From Myxococcales bacterium (lineage in GTDB: Bacteria; Myxococcota_A; Bradymonadia; UBA7976; UBA1532): DNA of 41,595 nt. Positions 15,575 through 24,663 of this stretch are shown here, piece after piece; the first letter of the stretch is position 1; the number at the start of each line of letters is the position of its first letter. The notes below the pieces were generated by a model that was given only the letters and a program-made list of their open reading frames with translations, was not told where the DNA came from and did not search any database. The stretch covers positions 1-41,595 of the forward strand of contig CANLBD010000003.1 in NCBI GenBank assembly GCA_947488215.1. The letters run 5' to 3'. Both the position numbers and the translations under genes were made by a program.

Positions 15575-16486
15575 ATGAAGAATCTCCTGTCCGCTGGACT
15601 CAAGAAGCTGCGCGGTGATGACTCGAGCACGGCCCGCGACGCCCGCCCGAGCACGACGCCGCCGGCGCGGCGAGCGCACGTCATTGCCATTGCCGCTCAG
15701 AAGGGCGGCGTTGGCAAGACCACCACGACGGTGAACCTCGCCTGCGCGCTCGCTCAGCAGCCGGGTGCCCGGGTCCTGGTCATCGACATCGATCCGCAAG
15801 GGCACGTCGCCTCGTCCCTCAAGGACGCGGTTCGGATCGCGGGCACGAGCCTGTCGGATGTGCTGCTCGCGCAGACCCCGCGCGACCTCATGGACGCGGT
15901 TCGGCAGAGCGACATCGAGGGGCTATCGCTCACGCCCCCCGACAAAGCGCTCAATGAGACGGACACGCGGCTTTCGACGCGCGTCGGGCGCGAGTACATC
16001 CTGCAGGCTGCGATGGCGCGCGCGCGCGCGGAGTTCGATTGGGTCCTGATTGACTGCCCGCCCAATCTCGGCAACCTCACCCTCAACGCCTTGGTGGCCG
16101 CGGACCGCGTGCTGGTCCCCTGCGACATGAGTATTCTCGCCTTCGAGGGCGTCGCGGACCTGCTCGGGACGGTGCGCGTCGTGAACGACCGCCTGCGACA
16201 CCCGCTCGAGGTGCTCGGGATTCTGCGCACGCGCGTGGACGGCCGCACGCAGCAGATCAACGAGGCCATCGGCGGCGCGCTCGACGACAACTATCGAGCG
16301 CTGCTGCTCGAGACGAGCATCCCGGTGAACAGCGCGCTCGCGCAGGCGCAGGCCGCGGGCAAGAGCATCTTTCAGTACGCGCCGACGTCGCGCGGTGCGC
16401 AGGCGTATCGGGCGCTGGCGCGTGAGGTCGCCGGTCGCGTCACGTCGGGCAAGGCTGAGAGCGCACGGCGCATGGCGCGGCCATGA
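15575..16486 (+). CDS. ParA/Soj-family ATPase, orphan
   Basis: A 303-residue deviant-Walker ATPase. After a basic 40-residue N-terminus come the deviant Walker A (QKGGVGKTTTTVNLA), Walker A' (VLVIDIDPQG), Walker B (WVLIDCPPNLGNLT) and the C-terminal AQAQAAGKSIFQY region usual in Soj proteins. Such ATPases position chromosomes, plasmids or protein complexes on nucleoid or membrane. No parB or parS-like gene is next to it; instead it begins an operon with a lipoprotein, a glycosyltransferase, prepilin peptidase and a kinase, which argues for positioning an envelope structure rather than chromosome segregation. ATG 15575 is preferred to the track's GTG 15557. Its stop overlaps the next ATG (ATGA). 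Confidence 0.88.
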   Translation: MKNLLSAGLKKLRGDDSSTARDARPSTTPPARRAHVIAIAAQKGGVGKTTTTVNLACALAQQPGARVLVIDIDPQGHVASSLKDAVRIAGTSLSDVLLAQTPRDLMDAVRQSDIEGLSLTPPDKALNETDTRLSTRVGREYILQAAMARARAEFDWVLIDCPPNLGNLTLNALVAADRVLVPCDMSILAFEGVADLLGTVRVVNDRLRHPLEVLGILRTRVDGRTQQINEAIGGALDDNYRALLLETSIPVNSALAQAQAAGKSIFQYAPTSRGAQAYRALAREVAGRVTSGKAESARRMARP

Positions 16487-18381
16487 AGCGGCGCGCGTGC
16501 GCGTTCGCTACGCTGGCTCTCCTTGCGACGGCGTGCGCGGACAGCGAACGCATTGAGCGGCTCACCGACCCGGACGCCGCGCTCGCGACGGACCTGCGAC
16601 CGCTGACGGACCTTGTGCCCCTCACCGACAGACCCTGTGAGCCCGCCGCCGAGGTCTGCAACGGGCTCGACGACGACTGCGACGGCCTCGTTGACGACGC
16701 GGACCCCGACATCGCCGCGGCGACCTTCGACGACGCGGAGAACTGCGGCGCGTGCGGCGAAGTCTGCACCGCGCCCAACGGCGAGGCCGATTGCCGCGGG
16801 GGCGCCTGCGTCGTCTCGGCGTGTGAGCCGGGGTTCAGCGACTACAACGGAGACGTCACGGACGGCTGCGAGAGCGATTGCCAGCTCAGCGAGGGCGGCG
16901 CCGAGCGGTGCGACGCGGTCGACAACGACTGTGACGGCGTCGTTGACGAGGGCTGGGCGCTCGAGAGCGACCGGGAGAACTGCGGCGCCTGTGACAACGC
17001 CTGCCCAGAGGCGGCCCAGGGCAACGTGCAGTGCGTCTCCGGTGCGTGTGCGCTCGTGGCGTGCGAGCCGGGTTTCGTCGATGCGGACGCCGAGCTGAGC
17101 AACGGCTGCGAGTACGCCTGCCTCACGCGTTCGACCCCCGAGGCCGTCGAGTTCTGCAATGGCCTCGACGACGACTGCGATACCCGCGTCGACGAGGCCC
17201 CCGATCTGGCGCCGCCCAGCGAGGACTACTGCGGCCAAAACGGCGTGTGCGCGTACGAGTGTGTCGTCGACGCCGACTGCGGCCCCGCCGAGGTCTGCAA
17301 CGCCGGCCACGTGTGCGTGCCGAGCGCAGGCGCGCCGCCCGAGGTGAGCTGCGCCGTGGACGCCGATTGTCAGGCGCTCCACCGAGGGCTCGCCTGTGTG
17401 GGCGTGGTCGCGCTCGACGCCGGCGTTCCCATGACCACGCGCCGCTGCGTCGAGCGCATTCACGCCCCTCTCTGCGATGCCGACGCGGGCTATCGCTGCG
17501 CGCGCCCTCCGGAGCACCGCGTGGGTGCCGAGGTCGGCGCATGTGATGGCCTCGACAACGACTGCGATGGACGCACGGACGAGGACTTCGTCGACGCGCT
17601 CTTCGCGGACGGACCCGCGCGTCAGCGGGTGCGGGTGTGCGCCGCGGGCGAGGGCGCGTGCCGCGTCGAGGGCCGCTACGTATGCACCGCGGACGCGCTG
17701 AGCACGGCGTGCACAGCGGTCGCCCTCGCCCCCGAGACCAACGTCGACGATGACTGCGACGGTGAAGACGACGACTGCGATGGCACCGCCGACGAGGACT
17801 TCGCGGACGCCTGGGTCCGCGTGGGCGGCGTCGAGGTCTTCGCGTTCGAGGCCAGCCGACCCGGCGCCACTGCAGACGCCGAGGGCCGTGACCTGACCCC
17901 GGACGACGCCGCTGTCTCCTTCGTCGAGGGGCGCGCGTGCAGCCGCGCCGGCGTTCGACCATGGGCGAACGTCAGCTGGGCCGAGGCGGACGCCGCCTGC
18001 CGCGCGCTCGGTGCGCGCCTGTGCTCAGGCGCAGAGTGGGCCCTGGCGTGCGGCGGCCCCGGGGCGCAGGCCTACCCCTACGGCGCGGCCTACCAGCCGA
18101 ACACCTGCAACGGCGGCGAGCTGGATGCCGACCCGCGTCAACCAGGCGACCAAGACGCGCCGCGGCCGACCGGCTCGCTGGCGACGTGCGCGAGAGGCGG
18201 CATCTTCGACCTCTCGGGTAACCTCAAGGAATGGACGGCCGACCTCGTCGATGGGCTTCGGCCCGTGCGCGGGGGCGGTTACGAGAGCAACATCCCCGCG
18301 GGGCTGGCATGTGGCCAGACCCAAGACCTAAAGCCTGAGGAGCTGCGCTCCTCGACCTTGGGCTTTCGCTGCTGCCGCTGA
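16483..18381 (+). CDS. MopE-repeat lipoprotein with C-terminal SUMF/FGE-like domain
   Basis: A 632-residue lipoprotein: signal peptide and lipobox (LLATAC), then four or five repeats of the MopE type (for example CNGLDDDCDGLVDD, RCDAVDNDCDGVVDE, ACDGLDNDCDGRTDE), which are putative Ca2+/metal-binding loops mixed with disulfide-rich segments. From about residue 435 there is a sulfatase-modifying-factor fold: SWAEADAACRALGARLCSGAEWALAC, YPYG, FDLSGNLKEWT, RGGGYESN and the terminal LGFRCC. In true formylglycine-generating enzymes a Cys follows the GGSF motif; here the position is ESN, so catalysis is doubtful and a binding role is more likely. ATGA overlap with parA; glycosyltransferase 18 bases downstream. 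Confidence 0.85.
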   Translation: MKRRACAFATLALLATACADSERIERLTDPDAALATDLRPLTDLVPLTDRPCEPAAEVCNGLDDDCDGLVDDADPDIAAATFDDAENCGACGEVCTAPNGEADCRGGACVVSACEPGFSDYNGDVTDGCESDCQLSEGGAERCDAVDNDCDGVVDEGWALESDRENCGACDNACPEAAQGNVQCVSGACALVACEPGFVDADAELSNGCEYACLTRSTPEAVEFCNGLDDDCDTRVDEAPDLAPPSEDYCGQNGVCAYECVVDADCGPAEVCNAGHVCVPSAGAPPEVSCAVDADCQALHRGLACVGVVALDAGVPMTTRRCVERIHAPLCDADAGYRCARPPEHRVGAEVGACDGLDNDCDGRTDEDFVDALFADGPARQRVRVCAAGEGACRVEGRYVCTADALSTACTAVALAPETNVDDDCDGEDDDCDGTADEDFADAWVRVGGVEVFAFEASRPGATADAEGRDLTPDDAAVSFVEGRACSRAGVRPWANVSWAEADAACRALGARLCSGAEWALACGGPGAQAYPYGAAYQPNTCNGGELDADPRQPGDQDAPRPTGSLATCARGGIFDLSGNLKEWTADLVDGLRPVRGGGYESNIPAGLACGQTQDLKPEELRSSTLGFRCCR

Positions 18382-18399
18382 GACGAGCCGACCGACGAC

Positions 18400-20859
18400 A
18401 TGAAGCGCGATTCAGACCTGATGATGACGGCTCTCTTGAGCCTGTTGATGCTCGGCGCGTTGAGCGCCTTCGTGGGCGTATGGGAGCCTTGGGAAGCCCA
18501 GCAAGCCGCGTTCGCTTCGACCCTGCGCGAGGGCGGACACGCGCTCGTGGCGGAGCTCCCCAAGCTCAACAGCGCCGATGCGCCGCGCTACGCCTTACCC
18601 TGGGCGAGCTGGCCAACGCGGGTCTCGCTGTGGCTCCTCGGCGACACCGAGCTCGGCCTGCGCCTGCCCAGCATTCTCGCGACGACCGGCGCGCTCGTTG
18701 TGCTGATGGCGGTCGTCCGCGCTCTCTGGGGCCGACTCGCGGGTTGGCTGGCTGTGCTCGCCGCGCTGGGCGCCCCGATTGTGCTCTTTCACGGCCGTCA
18801 GAACCTGGGCGGCGGCCTCGAGATGGCGCTGGTCGGGGCGTCGACGCTCGCGTGGCTGCGAACTCTCTGTGCAGAAACGCCGGCCAGGGGGTGGCGGTGG
18901 GCGGCCCCCTTGCTCACCGCGGCCGCGGGGCTGTGCGGGGGGCTCGTGGCCTTCGCGGTCCCCGTCGCTGCCGCCGCCACCGCGCTGACGCTGGCCGACG
19001 CCGAGGCACGTGCACAGGCGCTCCGGCTAGTCCGGGTTCCCTGGGCGATCGCGTGCGCCGTGCTCCTCACCGGCTGGGGCGCGGCCATCGCCGCGTTGCC
19101 CGACGCCTCGGGTGCATTGTCTTTGCTCTTGCTGACCGAACCCTACGATGGGCTCACCGCTTCCGCCTCGTGGCCGACCTTCGACCGCATGACCCACCAG
19201 CTCGGTTACGGCCTCTTTCCGATCGCGGGCTTGGTCCCCTTCGCGCTGGGTCGCGCCCTGTGGTCGGTGCGCGACGACGCGGGCGAGTCCGACCATGCCG
19301 ACGCCGGCTCGGACGGAGACACGGCGCCGCAACGCCGCGCGGAGATCGCCCTCGCCGCGGCCTTTGCGGTCGCCTTCTTGGGCGTCGCGCTGCCGGTCCC
19401 GCTGAGTGACGGCGCGCGCTTCTCGGGCGCGCTCGTCGTGGCTGCGAGCATCGGCGTCTACCTGGCCGGGCTGGTCCGACGACCGCCTGAGCCGATGCTG
19501 GCGCTCGGGACGGCGCTGGTGCTGATGCTCCTGGACCACGGCCTTAAGCACGACCCGAAGGCCCTCGTCGAGGCGCTGACGATGGCGCGCGTCGATACAT
19601 TTCCGTCAACCCTGCAGTTCTGGCCCGCGCGCCGCATCTTGGCCGCCGTGCTGATCGCTGTCGTCGTGCTCTACCAGGGTGGCGCGTGGCGCCTCGTCGC
19701 CCCCGTCGCGCGCTTTGTCGCGTTCCCTCGGCGCGCGCTCCGTCCGCTCAGTTGGTCCCTCCTCACGCCGCTCGTCATCGTGGCCTCGGTCGTCGCGGCG
19801 CTTCGACCCGATTGGCTCTTGAGCTGGGCGAGCTCGAGCGCGCTCACGCCGCTGACAGCGCAGGCCCGACAGTTCGTCGTTCTCGCGCCGTTCGTCGTCG
19901 CGGCCTATCTCGCCCTATGGTTTGGCATCCGCGCCCGCGCCCGGCGAGTCACAGATGAGCGCGAGGCGGTCTTCGTAGAGCGCCTGAGCGCGTGGGTGCG
20001 GCGGATCGAGCAGCCGCGCTGGGCGGCGACCAGCCTCTTGGCGCTCCTGGCCGCGTGGTCAGTCTTCATGGGCGGCGCAGTGGGCGTCGAGCTCGCGCAG
20101 AACTTCAGCCAAAAGCAGATCGTTCAGGCCTACGACCGCTTCGCCCAAGGCGACGCGCCGTTGTTCAAGTACCGCGTCGACGCCAAGGGCGCGTCGTTTT
20201 ACACGCGGGCTCTCCCCGAGCTCACCCCCGCGCAGTTCAAGGAGCGCGCGACGGGCGCCGAGCGGTTCTTCGCGATCATTCCGAGAGCGCAGCTCGCGAG
20301 CATCAACGGTGAGTTCCGCGCTGCGGTGAAGGGCGCCACCCTGCCCGTGCTCGACGCGTCGAGCTTCCGCTTCCTGCTGATCTCGAACCAGCTCGCAGAG
20401 GGTGAGGACGACCAAAACCCGATCAAGCGCGCGCTCGTGCCCGAGCTACCCAAAGAGAAGGTCCGCCCAGCGAAGTTCAACTTCGACGACCAGATCGAGC
20501 TTGTCGGCTGGTACATCGACCCGCCGAACCCGAAGCCCGGGACGCGCATCGAAATCTCGCTCTATTGGAAAGCGCTCAAGAAGCCGACCCGTAACTGGAA
20601 GATCTTCGTGCACGTCGACGGCTCCGGCTCGCGCATTCACGGCGACCACGAGCCCGTCGAGGGTCTCTACCCGCCCACGAACTGGAATCCAGGGGACATC
20701 GTGCGCGACGTCTACACAACGGACGTCAAGTCGGAGAAAGCCTCGGGCCGCTACACGGTCTGGGCGGGCTTGTACTCCGGCGATACCCGCGCTGCGGTCA
20801 AGGTCGGCGACAAGGACAACGAGAACCGCGCGAAGCTCGGCGTCTTGGACGTTCGATGA
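18400..20859 (+). CDS. GT39/ArnT-like polyprenyl-phosphate-dependent membrane glycosyltransferase
   Basis: An 819-residue polytopic protein with about twelve membrane helices. The N-terminal helix followed by a periplasmic loop with acidic residues (VWEPWEAQQAAFA) and the GDTELGLRLPSI segment are characteristic of the PMT/ArnT superfamily, which moves a sugar from a lipid-linked donor to protein or lipid A on the outer face of the inner membrane. After the last helix (about residue 560) a soluble periplasmic region ends in a beta-sandwich-like domain (IELVGWYIDPPNPKPGTRIE, WKIFVHVDG). The acceptor is unknown; being directly upstream of prepilin peptidase, with an ATGA overlap, raises pilin or another secreted protein as a candidate acceptor. 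Confidence 0.75.
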   Translation: MKRDSDLMMTALLSLLMLGALSAFVGVWEPWEAQQAAFASTLREGGHALVAELPKLNSADAPRYALPWASWPTRVSLWLLGDTELGLRLPSILATTGALVVLMAVVRALWGRLAGWLAVLAALGAPIVLFHGRQNLGGGLEMALVGASTLAWLRTLCAETPARGWRWAAPLLTAAAGLCGGLVAFAVPVAAAATALTLADAEARAQALRLVRVPWAIACAVLLTGWGAAIAALPDASGALSLLLLTEPYDGLTASASWPTFDRMTHQLGYGLFPIAGLVPFALGRALWSVRDDAGESDHADAGSDGDTAPQRRAEIALAAAFAVAFLGVALPVPLSDGARFSGALVVAASIGVYLAGLVRRPPEPMLALGTALVLMLLDHGLKHDPKALVEALTMARVDTFPSTLQFWPARRILAAVLIAVVVLYQGGAWRLVAPVARFVAFPRRALRPLSWSLLTPLVIVASVVAALRPDWLLSWASSSALTPLTAQARQFVVLAPFVVAAYLALWFGIRARARRVTDEREAVFVERLSAWVRRIEQPRWAATSLLALLAAWSVFMGGAVGVELAQNFSQKQIVQAYDRFAQGDAPLFKYRVDAKGASFYTRALPELTPAQFKERATGAERFFAIIPRAQLASINGEFRAAVKGATLPVLDASSFRFLLISNQLAEGEDDQNPIKRALVPELPKEKVRPAKFNFDDQIELVGWYIDPPNPKPGTRIEISLYWKALKKPTRNWKIFVHVDGSGSRIHGDHEPVEGLYPPTNWNPGDIVRDVYTTDVKSEKASGRYTVWAGLYSGDTRAAVKVGDKDNENRAKLGVLDVR

Positions 20860-21770
20860 TCTTCGCCCTCTGGGTGGTCGCGTTCGTCTGGGGCGCCTGT
20901 TGGGGCAGCTTCTTGAACGTCGTGATTCACCGTGTCCCGCGCGACGAGTCCGTGGTCTCGCCCGGCTCTCGCTGTGGCGCGTGCGGCGCGGCGATCCGCC
21001 CGTGGCACAACATCCCCATCGTGAGCTACTTGGCCCTGCGCGGTCGCTGCGCGGACTGTGGCGCGCGCTTTTCGCCGCGCTACATGCTCGTCGAAGCCGC
21101 GTGCGGCGTACTCGCGCTCGTCCTGTTTCGCGGCCTCGTCGACCCTACGGACCCCGACGCGCTGCTGCCGGGCTTGGCCCTGTGGGGGTACTGGCAGATC
21201 TTTGTCTACGCGCTCGTCGCGCTCACGTTCATCGACCTCGAGCACACTCTCCTGCCGTGGTCCATCACGCTGCCGACGACTGCGGTGGGCCTCATCGGCG
21301 CGTTCGCCTTGCCCTCGCTTGAGCCGTGGTCGCACGTCTGGGGGCTCGCGGCCGGCGTGCTGTTCTTTGGCTTCATCTATGGGCTCGCGTGGCTCATGTT
21401 CAAGCGCGAGGCGCTCGGGCTCGGTGACGTGGTCATCGCCGGTATGCTCGGCGCGTGGGTGGGCTGGCAGGCCATGCCCTTCGTTGTGTTGGCCGCGTGC
21501 ACACAAGGCCTGCTCGCCGCGGGCATCGCGAAGCTCTACACGGTGCTGACCGGCAAGGAGAATGCGCTCACGCTCACAACGGCCGAGCTCGACGCGCGCT
21601 TCGACGAGGTCGACGAGCACGCCGACCTGCCTGAGCACACCGCGATCCCCTTCGGGCCATTTCTCGCGCTCGGCGGCCTTGAGGCCCTGCTCTTCGGGAC
21701 CTCGGCCTTCTGGGCCGGCGTGGACGCAGTGGTGGCCCCCCTGCTCCGCGCCCTGAACGCGGGCGGCTGA
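20856..21770 (+). CDS. pilD: Prepilin peptidase / N-methyltransferase (A24 family)
   Basis: Inner-membrane aspartic peptidase that removes the leader from type IV prepilins and type II secretion pseudopilins and methylates the new N-terminus. The 304-residue protein has the full-length layout: first helix with GSFLNVVIHRVP, the cytoplasmic zinc-binding pair of CXXC motifs (CGACG and CADCG) typical of the bifunctional form, and the two catalytic Asp residues in TFIDLEHTLLP and LGLGDVVIAG. The start is fixed by the ATGA overlap with the glycosyltransferase. No pilin or type II secretion genes are in the window, so its substrates are elsewhere. Confidence 0.93.
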   Translation: MIFALWVVAFVWGACWGSFLNVVIHRVPRDESVVSPGSRCGACGAAIRPWHNIPIVSYLALRGRCADCGARFSPRYMLVEAACGVLALVLFRGLVDPTDPDALLPGLALWGYWQIFVYALVALTFIDLEHTLLPWSITLPTTAVGLIGAFALPSLEPWSHVWGLAAGVLFFGFIYGLAWLMFKREALGLGDVVIAGMLGAWVGWQAMPFVVLAACTQGLLAAGIAKLYTVLTGKENALTLTTAELDARFDEVDEHADLPEHTAIPFGPFLALGGLEALLFGTSAFWAGVDAVVAPLLRALNAGG

Positions 21771-21773
21771 GGG

Positions 21774-23243
21774 GTGCGCCTCGGCGTCCGCGCGACCTTC
21801 GCGCTCGCGCTCGCCGCGCTGCTCGCCGTCGCCGGTGTGTTCGCAGGCGTGGTGGTCAGCCGCTTGGTGAGCGACGAGGCGGTGCGTCTGGTCGCCGAGC
21901 AACAAAGACGCCGCGCGGACCCCTTGGCCGCGCAGGTCGAGCTCAAGTGCCCGGGTCCGCAGTGCGTCGAGCACCTCGACGCTCTGCGCGCGCAGAGCGA
22001 GGACATCATGGCGCTCGCCCGCCTCGACCCCCAGTTCGCAGCGGAGTCGAGCCCGCCCGACCCCGCTGCCTCGCGCGACCCGCTCGTCGTCGCGGCGTTT
22101 CAAGTGCGGCGCATGCAAGCGGAGACGCGCGGCGACGATGAGGCCCTCACGCAGGTCGTCGCCGTCCCGGTCCAGCGCGCAGACGGGCAGCGGAGCGCAG
22201 TGCGGCTTGTGTTCGACCTGAGCCCTGCGCGCGCGGCCGTGCTCGACCGCGAGCGGACGGTCGCGCTGCTGCTGCTTTTCGACTTTGTCGCCGTGCTGGC
22301 GTTTGGCATCTTTCTGGGCGGTCGCGTGCTCGTGTCGCCGCTCGAGCGGCTCACCCGCGCTGTCCAGGCGACCGCGGCGCGCGGCTTCGCGGGTGAGGCC
22401 GACTTGCCCCCACCCGAGGGCCCGCTCGAGCTCGCGCGCTTGACCACCGCATTTGGCGACATGCTCATGCGACTGCGCGCCCAGCAGGTCGAGCTCACCA
22501 CGCAGCTCGCCACGCTCGAACGGACCCGAGACGACCTGGTGCGGAGTGAGAAGGTCGCGACGGTCGGCCGACTCGCTGCGGGAATTGCCCATGAGATCGG
22601 GAACCCGCTCTCGGCCGTTCAGGGCTTCGTGGAGTACCTGCGCGACACGCGCGGCGCAGCTGTTGAGACGCAGCGCGACCTGCTCGCCCGAATGGCGCGG
22701 GAGCTAGAGCGCATGCAGGCGACAGTCCGCCAGCTCCTCGACTTTGCGCGCCCGAGCGCCGGCGCGCCCCGCGAGGTCGCGGTCGCCGACGTCGTACGCG
22801 AGGCGGTCGAGCTCGTTCGATTCCAGCGCTCTGTCCGGTCAGTCGAGCTCAAGGTCGCGGCGATTGACCCTACGCTGACCGTAATGGCGGACCCGCAGCG
22901 CCTCGGCCAGGTGCTCGTGAACCTGCTGCTGAACGCGGGCGAGGCGCTCGATGGGCAGGGCACGATTCACCTCACGGGCAGGTCTGACCCCGGCTGGGTC
23001 ACGCTCGAGGTCGCGGACGACGGACCCGGAGTCCCCGGGGCGCTGCGCGACCGCCTCTTCGAGCCCTTCCAGACGACCAAGCCCCTCGGCACAGGCCTTG
23101 GCCTCGCGGTATCACAGCGCATTATCGAGGAGGCCCGCGGGCACCTCACGCTGGAGACGTCCGCGGGCGAGCCCGGCGCGCGGTTCGTTATCCGCTTACC
23201 GCGCGTCGCCGGCGTCGAGGTCGAGGTCGAAGAGCGCGCGTAG
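21774..23243 (+). CDS. Membrane sensor histidine kinase (NtrB-like)
   Basis: A 489-residue kinase beginning at GTG, three bases after pilD. Two membrane helices (about 7-29 and 160-183) enclose a periplasmic sensor region of about 130 residues with no recognised fold; a HAMP linker follows (VLVSPLERLTRAVQATAARG). The catalytic core is complete: H box AAGIAHEIGNPLSAVQGF, N box LVNLLLNAGEAL, G1 ADDGPGVP, F box FEPFQTTKP and G2 GTGLGLAV. The His context is of the NtrB/HisKA type usually paired with sigma54 activators, but no response regulator is adjacent. Its last 48 bases overlap, in antisense, the 3' end of the FAD-oxidase gene. Confidence 0.93.
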   Translation: MRLGVRATFALALAALLAVAGVFAGVVVSRLVSDEAVRLVAEQQRRRADPLAAQVELKCPGPQCVEHLDALRAQSEDIMALARLDPQFAAESSPPDPAASRDPLVVAAFQVRRMQAETRGDDEALTQVVAVPVQRADGQRSAVRLVFDLSPARAAVLDRERTVALLLLFDFVAVLAFGIFLGGRVLVSPLERLTRAVQATAARGFAGEADLPPPEGPLELARLTTAFGDMLMRLRAQQVELTTQLATLERTRDDLVRSEKVATVGRLAAGIAHEIGNPLSAVQGFVEYLRDTRGAAVETQRDLLARMARELERMQATVRQLLDFARPSAGAPREVAVADVVREAVELVRFQRSVRSVELKVAAIDPTLTVMADPQRLGQVLVNLLLNAGEALDGQGTIHLTGRSDPGWVTLEVADDGPGVPGALRDRLFEPFQTTKPLGTGLGLAVSQRIIEEARGHLTLETSAGEPGARFVIRLPRVAGVEVEVEERA

Positions 23244-24608
23244 GGCGTCGTTCATGAACTTGCCCTCGGGGTCTTGCGTGCGGCGCACCGCGTCGAAGCG
23301 GTCAAAGCGATCGCCATGGAGGCGTCGCAGATCGTGTGCACGCAGTCGCGTCCACTTGCCCAGGTGCGGCTGGCCTCCGAAGTCGACCAAGACGCGCTCG
23401 ATCTCAGCGTAGACCTCGTCCCGCGGCTGCGCCAACGGCGTCGCCAGCTCGATGTAGGCCGTGCGCCGCCCGACCCCAGGCCCGAGCCACCCCGCGGAGC
23501 GGTCATCGGTGAAGCGGACCTCGACGATCGAGAAGAAGTCTCGTGCGCGCAGCACACCCAGAACGGCCTCGAGGCACGGCACCCATGCCGCGTGCGGGAC
23601 GCCGTGTTCCAGCTCGTCGTGCAGGTAGAAGAGTTTGCGGCCGAAGGCGTCTGACGAGGGCATCACCACACTGTGGGGCGGCGCGAGCAAGTGAGAGAGC
23701 GCGGAGTCGGGCTCAAGCTCCGCGAGGAGCGTCGCTGCGTCCGGCAGGGCGGCGCTGATCGCGAAGTCTTTGAGCTCCGCGATGAGCCGATCGCGCGTCC
23801 AGTCGGGCGTGAGCGGCGCGTCGACGCGGTCCCAGGTGTGCTGCCGCGCGGCACCGCCCGCCTCGGCGCCGCCGACGAAGTAGAAGCTCACGTGGTCGTG
23901 CGCGTCGAGGGCCGCGTCGACCGACTCCGGCAGGGCGTCGACCGACACCATCTGGGTCGTCTTGACCATGTGAAACGCGGGTACGACCTCAAGCTCGACC
24001 TCGCTGACGACACCACACGCGCCGAGCCCACCGATGGCGGCGTGAAACAGAGCATCTCCCGGCACGCAGTCGCGGGCGACGCCGTCGGCCCCGACCACCC
24101 GCAGCGCGGTCGTTTGCTGCGACAGGAAGCCGTGTCGCCGCCCTGTGCCGTGCAGGTCCGTCGCCACAAGCCCACCGAGGGACTGCGCGTCCGTGGAGCC
24201 CAGGACGGGGAGCGCCCATCCTTGCGCCCACAGCGCCCGATTCAGGTCGCGGACTCGGACCCCGGCGCCCAGGCGAACACGCCTTCGCGCTGTATCGACC
24301 CGCGGCGGGGACGCCATGGCGTCGAGCGTGAGCATCGTGTCCGCGCAGAGGGGGGTCGCGTTGAAGGAGTGACCGCCACCGACGACCCTGAGCCGCTGCG
24401 CGCTCGCGACCGCGGCGCACAGCGCGGCCTCGTCTCCGGGCGCCACCACATGCGCCGGTCGCTCGGCGTAAGTGCGCGACCAATTCTCCCACACGCCGTC
24501 CTCGAACCGCCCCTCGTGGTCGGGCGCGCCTGTCAGCGCGTAGCGCAGCGCGTGAGTGAGGTCGGCGACGAGGCGGGTGGCCGGGTCCTCAAGGGCGTCT
24601 CGCTTCAT
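23196..24608 (-). CDS. FAD-linked aldonolactone-oxidase-like protein
   Basis: A 470-residue member of the VAO/PCMH flavoprotein family, closest in layout to L-gulonolactone and D-arabinono-1,4-lactone oxidases. The FAD domain shows PGDEAALCAAV, LRVVGGGHSFNATPLCADT (the GGGHS stretch where related enzymes often attach FAD to His), GSTDAQSLGGLVATDLHGTG and GLGACGVVSEV. The C-terminal part ends in the ALO-type motif (GGQPHLGKWTRL ... RTQDPEGKFMND). It would oxidise an aldonolactone or alditol with O2 or another acceptor. ATG 24608 is chosen over GTG 24626 because GGGG lies at a suitable distance. Divergent from the DJ-1 gene; convergent and overlapping with the kinase gene. Confidence 0.85.
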   Translation of the reverse strand: MKRDALEDPATRLVADLTHALRYALTGAPDHEGRFEDGVWENWSRTYAERPAHVVAPGDEAALCAAVASAQRLRVVGGGHSFNATPLCADTMLTLDAMASPPRVDTARRRVRLGAGVRVRDLNRALWAQGWALPVLGSTDAQSLGGLVATDLHGTGRRHGFLSQQTTALRVVGADGVARDCVPGDALFHAAIGGLGACGVVSEVELEVVPAFHMVKTTQMVSVDALPESVDAALDAHDHVSFYFVGGAEAGGAARQHTWDRVDAPLTPDWTRDRLIAELKDFAISAALPDAATLLAELEPDSALSHLLAPPHSVVMPSSDAFGRKLFYLHDELEHGVPHAAWVPCLEAVLGVLRARDFFSIVEVRFTDDRSAGWLGPGVGRRTAYIELATPLAQPRDEVYAEIERVLVDFGGQPHLGKWTRLRAHDLRRLHGDRFDRFDAVRRTQDPEGKFMNDALRALFDLDLDAGDAR

Positions 24609-24663
24609 GACCCCAGTGTACCCCACCCTCGCGTGTCGCGCCGCGCCGTGCCAAGATCAGGGG

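Noticed and set aside
20751-22592. 613-codon minus-strand ORF opposite pilD and the kinase
   Set aside because: Antisense frame rich in His/Arg/Glu with no motif, while both plus-strand genes have complete catalytic motifs.
24609-24663. sigma54-type promoter (TTGGCACGGCGCGGC) between the oxidase and DJ-1 genes
   Set aside because: TGGCAC is present but the -12 element is GGCGC instead of TTGCA, so the match is not good enough.
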